Below, in pieces: positions 1-11,300 of a stretch of 62,545 nucleotides of DNA. The notes beneath the pieces were generated by a model. The model saw only the letters and a list, made by a program, of their open reading frames with translations, made no database searches and had not been told where the DNA came from. Position 1 is the first letter of the stretch. Each line of letters starts with the position of its first letter. The position numbers and the translations under genes were made by a program. The stretch is from Brachionus rotundiformis. Its lineage: Eukaryota; Rotifera; Eurotatoria; Ploima; Brachionidae. The stretch spans positions 654,241-716,785 of the forward strand of contig JAESIW010000203.1 in the NCBI GenBank assembly GCA_016802295.1. Reading direction: 5' to 3'.

Positions 1-384
1 GGTACATTTATTTGGCTTTCTAATTATCTTTTCTTTTCGTTGAATCTAAATATTTAAAATATTTGTCAGGGCATAGTAAAAATATACTTCTTAAGAAGAA
101 AAAAAAATTAAATAAAAAATAATTCAGATTTTTTTGTTATGCCGTTGCCCACAATCTTGATTAAGTATTTTTGTTTGAATAAAAAACTCTAACTGGAAAA
201 ATAAATAAAAAAATAAAATGATAAAATTTGGCCAAATCGAGCAAAAACAGGATACAATTAAAATAAATAAATTTGTCAAAGTTATTTTCAATATACAAAA
301 AAATTTACAAATTTAACAATTGATCAATTACCAAAAATAAATTCTACCTATCTTTATTGTTTCTGTATTATCTATTTGAAAATC
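1..384. repeat. Left arm of a large near-perfect inverted repeat
   Basis: This segment is the reverse complement of 13325-13719. Over about 384 aligned bases I see two substitutions (in the A-rich stretch near 184-188) and one 11-base insertion in the right arm. It contains the 12-base palindrome CTTCTTAAGAAG at 87-98. The window begins exactly where the similarity begins, so the true left edge and any target duplication cannot be seen. It may be a transposon end, one of two inverted copies of a short repeat, or a contig-end assembly effect. Confidence 0.9.
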
Positions 385-2640
385 TTGGCATCCAACACAT
401 AACATTCTTGGCTTATTGAAACGATGCTTGACCACTCGTGACCTACTAATATACCATGAGACATAAACAAAAAATTTGAAAAGAATTTTTTAACTAACTC
501 TTTATTTTACTATAAAATTCGAGATTGTCTCTTTAAAAATAAATAGCTTAGTATCTTTTACCGTGTGCATGAATAACTAATTTAGACTTTATTATTATTA
601 TTCTTTAGTAATCTTTAATTAAGTATCTAAATTTGTCAAATTGATTGAAATGTCGCTGGTTACAATATAATTTAAAAATGTAATGTTTCTATTGTTTTGA
701 TACGGGTTCTTGTTTTAATAAATATTAAAACTAATTGATATCTTTAATTATAAACAAATTATGGCTAAAAGAGGACAATGACTACGTGCTGGAGCAGATA
801 ATGGTCCATCAACATTATCTATTTGATATACATATATATATTAATAAAAACAATTAACAAAATTATCACTGGCTGCGAAAATTAATAATTAAAAAGGAGA
901 TTTTACTAAATTATAGATCCTTATAAGACGGCAAATTCTTAATTAAGCCATAGTGACATGCTTTAGTCCTTAAATCTAAATAATTTTACTGTAGGGCGTA
1001 TGAATGAATGACCTTATTCAACTATCCATTGTCAGTGTATATTTTTCATATGAATTTCCCTAATAAAATAAATATAAAATATTACTCTTAGTATTAAAAA
1101 ATTAATTTTAATTTTACTTAATATTATTTCTGGAAATAATTAATTTAAAAATATGTTTAATCTTATAAATTCGAAAAAAGTTTTTTGATTTAATAGTCAA
1201 TTGTCATTAAAAATGTAATTTGATTCAATTAAAATCAATTTTTCAATTTTAATCAAAAATGGTTGATCATATTTATAATAAATACTTTTAGAGATTTTTA
1301 TCTAAAATTTAAAAAAAATGCCTGACAAACAAAGAATTTTTTTCTAAAGAGGAAGTTTCTTTCTTTCCTTTAAATGTCAATATACGGAAGATTGTGTTGA
1401 TTTTATTAAGTGAATTTTTTATTTTTTTTATTTTAAAAATATATTAACTGAACTAAATTTAAAAAGCTTTTTTAGAAAATATTTTATTTCGTTGATTTTT
1501 ATCAAATGCCAAATTAAATCTCCTGTAAGACATAATTAAGAAATATTTTAATACTCATTTTTATTCATCTTATCTTTAAAAAATTAGAACAAAAGAAATA
1601 CTAAATAACTCAGTAGAATGATTTTTAATTTTTAAAGAAAAATTATTTTTACCGAATCAACTGATAAATAAATATTTTATCACACAATTTACATGACTAT
1701 TTGCATTGTATTGAGTCTACATTTGATTTATTGATTAAGTTTATTTTATTAATAAATCATATTTTATCAAATATTAATTTAAATTAAAAAAGGAACTACA
1801 TAGAAGCCTTTTTGTACAAAACCGCGTCGGAGATCACGAAATCCTGATGAAAACGTGATCTGTGTTTTTGATAGAAATAAACAAGATGATTAGTTAAATT
1901 CATGAATCATGATCAAAAAAATTTAAATTGTCTCAAAATTAAACATTTATAAATTTTTTTGTTAAATCACAACATTGATTTAATCTAGATAAATTATTTA
2001 ATAAAAATATTGAGATACTGATTTTTAATTTTTGAAATAAAATTCCAAATGGTAAAAAAATTCTCTCTTGAAGATTTTATTTTTTTTAATTTGTGAAAAC
2101 TGAATGAATAAAGAATATTAAATTTAAATAATAAAAAAAAAAGAGAATTAAAAATTTGAATTCTAGTTTTTTTGCCTGTAGATAAAAATATCTCTTGAAA
2201 TAAAGGAAAAAAAAAGACTGCTGAACTAGGACTGGACATTTATGAGTGGATTTCAATTATTAAATCTCACAAGATAAGAATAATTATAAACATTATTTAA
2301 AAAAAATCTACTTAGATAAAAAAATGAAGAAAAACACTGTATCTGTATCTTGGAATCGCAGTTGGCATGTGGAATTCTTACCGACAAAAAAATGTTGGTT
2401 TATTTTTATTGATCATGCTTAAAATTTAAGATTAAATCAGAAATTTTTAACTATCTTTTGTTTTTCAAATTTAATACGGAAACAAATATTAACCATGTTC
2501 AATATTTTTTGTAGATAATTAAAAAATGAACTAAATCATTCAATGCTGACCACAAGAATATGCTTAGATTAATATGCTGTAACTAAATTTACTATTAGAA
2601 ATACATTGAATATTTTTAATTATCATTTAAACAAATAGAC
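385..2640. other. Gene-free AT-rich stretch
   Basis: Very AT-rich sequence with long A and T runs. The only open frames are short and low-complexity, rich in Phe, Lys, Ile and Asn, and I see no domain. The one GC-richer spot is a hairpin with 8-base arms at 1831-1838 and 1854-1861. Confidence 0.6.
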
Positions 2641-2676
2641 CATAAACTACAGTGTTGACTGTAGTTTAATAGAATA

Positions 2677-3060
2677 AAGTGCAGGAAAACTCTAAAAATT
2701 GACAGAGAAATTACACTTTGAATTTTAAAATTTTTTTATTTTTTAAAATGAATGTTCTCATTCAGGACCTTATTTCTCTATGTTCCTTTGGCCTACCGAG
2801 TACCCCGAGTACTCAAAGGCAAGCTCAGTAGACGCTCTATTACATACTACTTGGAGGTTGTGGTCACTCTATAGGATAATAGAAAATTTTCACTTTGAAA
2901 ATGTGCAAAAAACGCGTTTTTTTCGAATTTTCAAAGTTAAATTTCTAACTCAATCTTAAAGATACCAAGACAAAATTTTAGTCGCTTATAAAGCACTAAA
3001 TTCTGAGAACTTTGGCTTTTAAGTGCAGGAAAACTCTAAAAAATGACAGAGAAATTTCAC
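2677..3060. repeat. Pair of 40-base direct repeats about 344 bases apart
   Basis: The 40-base segment at 2677-2716 recurs at 3021-3060 with a few differences; both start AAGTGCAGGAAAACTCTAAA. A second shared word, TACAGTGTTGACT, lies at 2649-2661 and 3069-3081, so the order of the words differs between the copies. A hairpin with 9-base arms (AAACTACAG/CTGTAGTTT) spans 2644-2667. The pair lies just beyond the 3' end of the minus-strand LINE tail at 3060-3330 and may be its 3' untranslated region, partly duplicated. Confidence 0.6.
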
Positions 3061-3330
3061 CCAGCGTACAGTGTTGACTCCGTGGTAGAATTTGAACAGT
3101 TGGATCATATCTCCTCTCACTCGGCGTTCCTGAAGTGTCGTGAGTCCTAGGACAGCAAGGCGATCTGCATAGCTTCAGTTTCTGTATCTGCTTACTAGCT
3201 TAGTTGCCCTTCGTTGTACAGATACGAGGATTTTGATGTCCTTTTTGCTGTAAGGAGACCAGACTGCTGCAGCGTACTCCAGGTGGGGTCTGACGAAGGC
3301 TCAGTAGAGAGTCCTGCACGTATCTATGGT
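3060..3330 (-). pseudogene. LINE reverse-transcriptase C-terminal remnant
   Basis: Minus-strand translation gives the usual tail of CR1/jockey-type LINE polymerases: a (V/L)RPHLEYAAAVWSPY-like segment, then VQRRATKLV, then LTTLQERRVRGDMIQLFK-like residues. A stop codon and a probable frameshift break it and no RT core motifs remain, so it is a dead 5'-truncated copy. It is clearly richer in GC than its surroundings. The same tail recurs at 7765-8330, 26590-27149, 55060-55270 and 60850-61368, which shows one abundant superfamily in this genome. Confidence 0.75.
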
Positions 3331-3359
3331 CCAATACCTGAATCCCAGAGACGAATTCT

Positions 3360-3620
3360 TAACTGGATCTTAAATAGTATCCTATCAAGTTTCCTGATAG
3401 GATTCAGGGTCATTTCCTAGTCAAATTCCTAGTCCAGGACGGTATAAGATCCTAGCTAAATTTCCTTAAAAGTCCTATAAGAATATAGGATCTTATAGGA
3501 TTCTATAAATTCCTAAAAACTATAAATCAATAATCAAAGAATTCAAAGTTTAGGAAATGTAAGGATCTTTTAAGTTCTTATCTAGGATATCCTAAGGACA
3601 TTCTAAGGGTTTGGTGGAAT
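3360..3620. repeat. Cluster of short AGGAT/CCTAT words
   Basis: Words such as CCTAG, TAGGATC, CCTATAAG and TTATAGGATT recur many times in direct and inverted orientation over about 250 bases. They look like a degenerate tandem array or a decayed repeat. Related words (AGGATCCTACAAGAC, ATGATCTTGTG) reappear near 33320-33420. No coding potential is seen here. Confidence 0.4.
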
Positions 3621-3825
3621 AAAAAAATTTTGAATTTAAACTAAATCAAAATCTATTTATTGAAATCATAAAAGAAAAAAAAATCAAAAAATAAAAACTA
3701 TAAAGAAACTAAAGCTAAAGGAAAATAATAAAAATAACAAAATAATTCTAAACAAAACAAATAATATAGAAATCAAAAAAAAAAACAAATTGAATAATAG
3801 AAAAAAAAATTAAATATGCTGGGAC

Positions 3826-4513
3826 TTAATATGGCGGCAAGGAATTCATATTGATGTCAAGCTCTTGTTGTCCGATTTGTGTTTGATCTAATGCCGATTG
3901 GTCTGCTTGATTTTGGTTTGAAGGAATGGAGTCTTGAACGCCCTGGGTTTCATTTAAAGATCTTGAATCATCATTTGCATCGTCCATGGAGTCACCAGCT
4001 TCTGGATCTTAAAATAAACTACAAAAATTGAATATTAAAAATTAATAAATCTAACGCTTAGTTAGATATTTTTTTGCATCGAGGCATTTTTGCCTAAGCG
4101 ACTTAATGACACTGTCCCAGTTGTCAGTGAATGCTTCAACGGTCTTTATTTTTTTCATATAACATGCTTTTAAAGATTTTTAAAATTAATAATTAAATAT
4201 TTTTTTAACTTGAACGAAAAAATACCTTTAATTAGATTTATTCGAACTGGATCTAGAGCTGGAGTTTGTGTCCTTGTTGGTTCAATCGTACCCTCGGATA
4301 ATTCTTTTTTTGTGAAAAGTTAATTCTTGAATGTTTGTTGCATTTTTATTTTGTCTCAAAGCACTTGGTTTATCTAAAGCTGGTTATGTAATTCCAACAG
4401 CAAAAAAAATTCAAACATTAGAATTTAAAAACATAAAAACATATTAAATAATAGAACATACTTTGTGATTGTCTAGGTGCTGTTGATTTCGTATTGTTGT
4501 TTGTTAGTGACAT
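3826..4513 (-). CDS. Unrecognised 4-exon gene, head-to-head with the CACTA-type transposase
   Basis: I do not recognise the product. The minus strand shows four exons: 4513-4462 (ATG), 4379-4226, 4166-4056 and 4007-3826 (TAA). They are separated by GT-AG introns of 82, 59 and 48 bases, close to those of the host genes. Joined exons total 499 bases. Exon 2 needs one base removed, most simply in the run of seven A in the minus strand near 4310, to give a frame of 165 codons plus stop. The third exon encodes a lysine-rich segment containing AFTDNWDSVIKSLRQKC. The last exon is acidic and rich in Gln, Asn and Ser, and ends LPPY. The start lies about 200 bases from the transposase ATG on the other strand, which suggests a shared promoter and a possible accessory protein of the transposon. 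The one-base insertion may be a sequencing error in a homopolymer or a sign of decay. Confidence 0.55.
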
Positions 4514-4716
4514 TATCTTTTTTTGTTTTTTTTTATTTAACTTGAAAAAAAATATATAGAAATAGCACTTATATTTGGAAGAAAATTTTAAAAAGAGTCG
4601 CGATTAAATTAGATAATTGAATAATTAGATTAATTTTATTTTTAGCCGATTAAGTTTATTTTTTTTTAAAGATTAATTATTAGATTAAAAATTTTTTTTT
4701 GCAAATCTATTTTAAA

Positions 4717-7596
4717 ATGACTGGAAAAAAAACAGTTTTCGATTTTGAAACTAGTTCTGATTAAGAAAATGTCTTAATTATATTAAAAAATTCAAATTCT
4801 CGAAAGACTGTTTTTGATGAAATTTTTAACGAAAATTCAAATACTAAAAAAAATGAATTCAAATAATCTATTGAGTAAAAAACTGAACTCGAAATTAATA
4901 TGACTGATTTTGGGAATAATAGTTTTTCCCTACAAATCGAAAATTCTGTTGAGAATCAGGTTGATGAACAAGACGAAATTGATTCAAATAGAAATCATAA
5001 AGATTTGACAGAAGATTTGATAAAAAGAATTCAAAACTCATCTTTTGAAGAAAGTTTTGATTTTACTGTTGAAGAAAAACGATTTGATTTTTAAAAAGAA
5101 TCCTAAAAAAAATTAAATAAAAATTACTGAACTAGACTTTATTCTGGTTCGGAATTGTCCACAAAAGAAGCGTCACTTTTAATTATTTGTTTTTTTAATC
5201 GTTTTGACTTGTCATCTTTTGCTCAACAAAAACTCCTCGAACTAATACGCATGTTGCTTCCAATTTCGAATGTTTTCCCTAAAACAATCAATAAATTAAT
5301 CAATTTAGTTAACTGTGAAACTGAACAATTTAAAGAACAAAAATTTTGTGATGCTTGTTTAGTCAAATTGAGCATTGATAAAAAATGCCAAAACCATGAT
5401 TTTTCGAATAACGAAAAGCTTATAAAGCAAAATAATTCGTTCATTTATCTTGATATTCAATCTCGATTAACAAGACTAATCAGAAATAAGATCAATAAAA
5501 TTGAAAATTTTGTTCGAAATAGTAATCAATGTTTTAAAGACCTGACTGATGGTGAGCATTATTCTGATGGTGAAAAAACAAACCAATTAAATTTTATGGT
5601 GTATACTGACGGTATAGCAGTATCTAAGTCTAATTCAAAACATTTTTGGCCAATTTTTATTGGGTTGTGTGAAATGCCTTTAAATCTTAGAGATTCAATA
5701 AAAAATAAACTCGTTTATGGTATTTGGTTTGGATCAAAAAAACCAACATCAGACATTTTGTTTTCTAGACTTATTGAAGAAATTGAGACAATAAACAGCA
5801 ATGGAATAAAATTTAATACAAATTTTAGAGCATTCAATTTTAGTATAAAAAAATATGGAATACTTTGCGATACACCAGCAAAATCAATGGTCTTGAATAT
5901 GAATCAATTTAACGGTTATTATGGCTGTGCCTATTGTTTAAATCCAGGTAAATTCAAAAATTTGAAAATTTACCATTTAATTAATAACTAATACTTAAGG
6001 AGACTTAAAAAAAAATGACTTATTCTCAGAAAGATTGTTCCCTGAGATCTAAACAAACATTTGAATTAGACTCTCAGATTGGCACAGAAAAGCTACCTGA
6101 AAACGGTATAAAAGAAAAATTACAATTTCAAAAGAACTGGGTTTACTAAATTCGATACCTATCGATTACATGCATCTTATTGTCTTGGAATTTTTAAATC
6201 AATTCTAAATAACTGGTTTGATAGTTCGAATCATAAAAAAGATTTTTATATAGGTTTTATTAATTTTGAAAAATTTAACAATTATCCTTATAATCTATTT
6301 ATAAAAATAACAGGGAAACAAAGCATCAAAAAAAAATTAGAAAGTAAATTAAAAAAGTTTATATTTCCACATACCATTAAAAGATTAAATTTTGACTTTA
6401 AAAGCGTAAAAACATGGAAAGCGAATGAGTATCGCACTTTTTTTTGTATATTTGTCTTCCATTATTGAGAAATATTTTGAAGCCGAAATTCTATTGGAAT
6501 ATTGCCTGTCTAATCTATGGCAATTGTGTCAAAAATAAAATTTAAACAATATTTTTAAGATTATTTCCTTACAGCTATCAAATTGTTACACAAAAGCGTT
6601 GATGAATCCAGTTTATCTAAAGCTGAAAAATTATTAAAAGTATTTCAAAATGGTATGTCAAATATTATGGGCAAGAAAATTTAACCTTTACTTTTCATTG
6701 TATTTCAAAACACTCGGTAAATGATGTTAAACTTCATGGTTCACTCATTGGCCATTCGATGTTCAGTCTTGAAAGCTGTCTTGGATTTTATAGAAGAGTT
6801 ATTAATTATTTATTAATTAAATATTAATTTTTTTAGATTCGTTGCTTCATTTTGAGATTATAAATAAAATTGATGATTTTAATCTAAGTGAAGAGAGTAG
6901 TGAATTTGTTAAAGAGCTTTTTGATATCAAAACTTTGCAATGTAATAACGAACTTTTGGAACAAATTATACAAAGAAAAATAAATTCGTTTGAGCTTCAA
7001 ATGTTTGAAATAGAAAGTTATGAAAACATGTTATCAATTGGACATAGATTAAGAATTAAAAACAAAATATTTACTTCGATTGAATATTCAAAACTCACTA
7101 AAAACAAATCAAGTGGCATCATTAGATATAGTGTTGAAAACAATTTATTTTTTGGTGAAATTAAATACTTTATTGAAATAGAAAATTACTTCTATATAGC
7201 TGTAAGTTACATAAAAATTAAGTCAAAGTAGTATAATGAAACAAACTGATTTAATTCTATTTTCATTCAATTTTTTTTGACTTTTGTGAAAGGAAATTAA
7301 TTTAGATTCTCAATGTAAAGCAGTAATATAACAAATTGCCAGAAAAATCTGAATTTCAGTTTGGCAAATTAGATATGAGACAACATTTATTGCCAACAGG
7401 TCAGAGCTGTTTTCATGATTTTAAAAATAAAGCTGAAAGTTCTTTTAAACTGATATTCAAAAATTTATTTTCATTGAAATTTTATGATCCATGTTATAAG
7501 TTATTGCAGACTGTGACAAAAATGGTAAAAAGGATCCCTATCAAATATACAAATTTTACGATAGCAATATTAAGATTCATACGAGAAACAAAATAA
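4717..7596 (+). pseudogene. EnSpm/CACTA-type (Tnp2-like) transposase, decayed
   Basis: Catalyses transposon excision and insertion in its intact relatives. The clearest block, 5155-5947, contains MVYTDGIAVSKS with the first catalytic Asp, then HFWPIFIGLCEMPLNLRD, then GILCDTPAKS with the second Asp, then FNGYYGCAYCLNPG. The frame stops at a consensus donor (5948); removing a 52-base intron to 5999 continues it. Downstream pieces in several frames keep family order: SIPIDYMHLIVLEF near 6160, WKANEYRTFF near 6415, LYICLPLLRNIL near 6450, YGQENLTFTFH and HSMFSLESCLGFYR near 6680-6790, and a C-terminal block at 6842-7228. From the ATG at 4717 to 5155 the frame is kept but crosses five TAA codons and one TGA. 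No terminal CACTA repeats could be fixed. It is non-functional as read. Confidence 0.85.
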
Positions 7597-7764
7597 ATTT
7601 AATAGATATTTTATTTCAATAATCATAAAATTAAAATTCAAAGTGATTATAGATATGGTTGCCAAATTTTTTATCTCTGGTCACATCATAGGACAGAAAA
7701 CTCGATCATATTTTGGACATGGTCTTTATTACTACCAAAATTTGAGCTTGAAAATTCAAAATGA

Positions 7765-8330
7765 CTTCGTTAAGACTGTATACATCCATGGTGAGATCTC
7801 ACCTAGACTATGTAGTGCAGGCATGAAATCCAAGTATGATAGGAGATTTAAATGAGAGAAGGTCCAAGAGCGGACAACAAAGATTTCTGTGTCGCTAAGA
7901 AGTATGTCGTAGGAATTGAGGCTAGTGCTAGAGTAAGTTTGACTAGGTTGAGTCAAAGAAGAGTGAGAGGAAACTTGATTGAGATGTAAAAATTGGTGAA
8001 AGGACTAGAAAAGGTAAACCTGGTCAGATCTGGTAAAAAGATCAGTAATCTGAGGTTACGCCGCAGTAACAAGAGGAAATAGCATCAGAGACCAGATAGA
8101 AATTTTCTCCGCTCAAGCTAGAACAATTTACTGCTCCAGTGAGCCCTAAACATGTCTTTTTTCCAAACAGAGTAGTTCCGCACTGGAATAAGTTATCGGA
8201 AAGCTTGGTAACATCTAAGTCAGACTTCAAAGCTGCTGATATATTTAATTGAATAGCTCCACATTGCCCAATGGTAGTGGTGGGCTCAGACATGTTGAAT
8301 GTCGCCAGCAAGAACTTCAACGGCTAAGAG
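7765..8330 (+). pseudogene. LINE reverse-transcriptase C-terminal remnant
   Basis: Plus-strand frames give the end of a CR1/jockey-like polymerase: a start resembling PHLDYVVQAWNPSM near 7790, several stops between about 7850 and 8080, then an open stretch from about 8090 with the typical tail PKHVFFPNRVVPHWNKLSE followed by SDFKAADIFN. The RT core is absent. The open frame on the opposite strand at 8042-8320 is a shadow of this piece. Confidence 0.7.
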
Positions 8331-11300
8331 TACTGAAATCTTAAATTTTCTTAATTTGGTAAAATGTTCTTTCCGGTAACTGGTTGACTCAATAGATTAA
8401 CATCATCTATCTTGCTTAATAAAGTCTTATTGTATCAAAAAGTCTCTTTTTTTCACGCCATAATGGCTACATATTTCATAAGACTTAAATTGTTAGATTT
8501 TTTTATACAAAATCAACCACAAATAGATAAAATGGTACAAACTGGTTTATTACATTAGCCGAGTTTATTTCAGCGAGGATCTAAGCAATCCTCAATCGTC
8601 TTGGCAAAGCAAGCAATCCAGAAAGAAAGAAATTGGTAATGGTTTAAAAGCAAAAAATGGAATTTGACACTAAATCGAGCTTGGAAAATATTGGTTAAAG
8701 CAAAGATTCCACCATGGACAGAACTTCTGGTTTTTCAAAAATGATTTGGAAATCGGAAAAAATCATAGAATCATGATTCTTGGTACAGTACAGAATGGAA
8801 GGATTCGACTATTTTTTAGCGCTAATAGGCTGGTTTTAAAGTTAAAAAAATTCTCCACAAAAAAAGCTACAATTTATGCCCTTTCATAATATAAACATAC
8901 AATTAATCTTCTTTAGCAATTTTACCAACTCAACCAAATAATTATATTTTAATTTTTTTGTTCATTTTTAAATATTTATATAGTAAAAAATTATGAAAAT
9001 CATATCGTTATTTGTCTATAATAAACATTCAAAAACAATTTGCAAATTTTTTAAAATAGAAATATAAAGAAAACTATTTATTTATTATAAAATCGATAAA
9101 GTTTAAATCTACAATCAATAAACTATCCAAACCAACAAATAATCTAAAAACAATAATAAAAAATTTAAATTAGTCAAAAAACTGCATAAACTTGGACAAA
9201 AACAAGATATTTTTGTTCAAAAGCATATCTAAAATTTTTCAAATTATTTCTTTTGTCCAGGAAGTAAGGCACTTTAATATCATATTTGCCCAATCTTAAG
9301 TCGATCAGACCATTTAAACTCTGACCTGACCAGTTTTTGGACAAAACTGTGTTCAAACGAAACAAATTGTATGTCAACTAGTCTAGATGATACATTTAAT
9401 TATATTGATTTAAGACTGTCTACAGGCCAACAAAAGATCCTTGACAAGAAATTAAATTTATTTTACCATTGAACCAAATTAAAAGTCTTTCTAAACTAGG
9501 CTAAAATGTAAATACTTTTCACTCGATTAATCATGCCATTACCAATAAACTAACCTCGAAAACAAGTTGTCAGTGCATAAATTTATTTTGCAATAAATAT
9601 TTATGACTATGGTTAAAATAAATATTTAATGTGCAATTGGTATTTGCTTATCAATGCTCAAGTCTTTGGCTAAACAACAAATTTAATTTCTAAAAAGTAA
9701 AAAAAAAGATCTAAAGTTAGATAATTTTAGGCGCGCAGTGAGAGAGCCGATTTGGCCAACTAAAGCATTGTTTGCTCTCAATCTCGTTAGCCTTTTTTCT
9801 TCTTAAGTAGTTTATAAACTTATTTTTTGTTATGCAAATATTCGGGTCAGATTTATTTACGACGAGAATATTCCTCTGAAAAATAAATCATTCTATTAGA
9901 ATAATTGAGGCCTAAAATTATCTGTTTCTTATTGATTAGATTAGCTTATTTAGGCAATGATTTATGTTGATGGAAAATTTTATGGTTGGTTTTATTCTTC
10001 GATTAGAAAATTGCTCTCACACTAAGACTAAAGTTTAATCTATCATCTATAGATAGTGCTAGTTTTCGTTATGGATTATTAAGATCTGATTGATTTTGTG
10101 GCTCTTTGGCTTTAAAAAAGGTAACCTCGCTGAGTTTATTTTTGCTCAAGAAAATAGTTCAGTTTTATATCAAAAAATATTTTTATCCAAAATTTGCCAT
10201 GGAAAAAACACTATTAAGATAAGCTTTAATAAAAAAGTTAGATTGGTACTGGTAAAGTTTAGGCGCGCTTTTATTCAAAAAATTTAAATAGTATGTCTAA
10301 AATTGCCTAAAATTTATTGGAAATTTGTCCAGATTTTACAAATTGATAATAATTTTTTTTTTCATAAATGAAAATTGCTTCATATGTTAAAAATTTTAGA
10401 TATTTTTATTAAATATTTTTCACCATAGTTCAAATTATTTTAGTTTTGAATAAAAAATGATACAGTAAACATATATGATTTTTGTAATCAAGTTAAAACC
10501 TTATTACACTTTTATTATTTGAATAACAAATCGTGTTGTTATATGATAATCTTGTATCTATATTAATAGAAGATTATGAAAATGTCGCTTAATTGTTCAA
10601 AAATGGTGAGTTTAGACTTGTATTAACCAATGAACCAGCGACCTAAAATGGTCATACATAAACTTTGGTACATAGACCAAACCAAACTACATCTATTTAA
10701 AATAGGTAAATTTTGGTGTTCATTTAAATGAAAGGCTATTGTTGCCAAGCTATTAAATATAGGAAGGAAATTTAACAATATTTATGATGACTAAGCCGGA
10801 TTATTCCAATTGATTTTCGATTCTCGTTTATATATAAAATAACATAAGGTTTTATTTATTTTTATTATTCATTATGTGAATCATTTATAGTCTCAATTTT
10901 TGGTTATATAATCACCTGACTTGTTAAGCTATTTCAAAAGCCTTAATGCTTTTCAAATTAAACTTTTTAATTTAGATTATTTTCAATAAATGATTAAATA
11001 ATCAAAGAGTCATTTGACTAATAGATTTTCGATTATATAAAAGCGCTTTGAAGCTGGTAAAAGCGATTTGTGTGCCATGGTATTTATTATTAAGTTTTTT
11101 TGACTTTGACAGCTATTTTGGTGAAGGGTTTTACATCGTATTTTATGGTCACAGAATTGCTTTGACCATTTATTTATTTATTTTTTTAAGTAAACAATAT
11201 TTTTTCTCTAGACAGATTAAAATACAGAAAATAATAAGTATATTTGCTAGCATTGTTACAAAATTAGAATATTTTCTAGATATATTCTAATTAAAGAGTA

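Noticed and set aside
1831..1861. Hammerhead-like words (CGAAA and CTGATGA) inside a hairpin
   Set aside because: Only two bases separate the core words, so stems I and III cannot form; the order does not fit any hammerhead type.
4717..7596. TAA read as glutamine (alternative genetic code)
   Set aside because: Rap1, PARP4 and the protease end at TAA at the expected protein ends, so the standard code applies and the transposase is decayed.
8042..8320. 92-codon minus-strand frame resembling a secreted protein
   Set aside because: The plus strand over the same bases encodes the diagnostic LINE RT tail, so this is a shadow.
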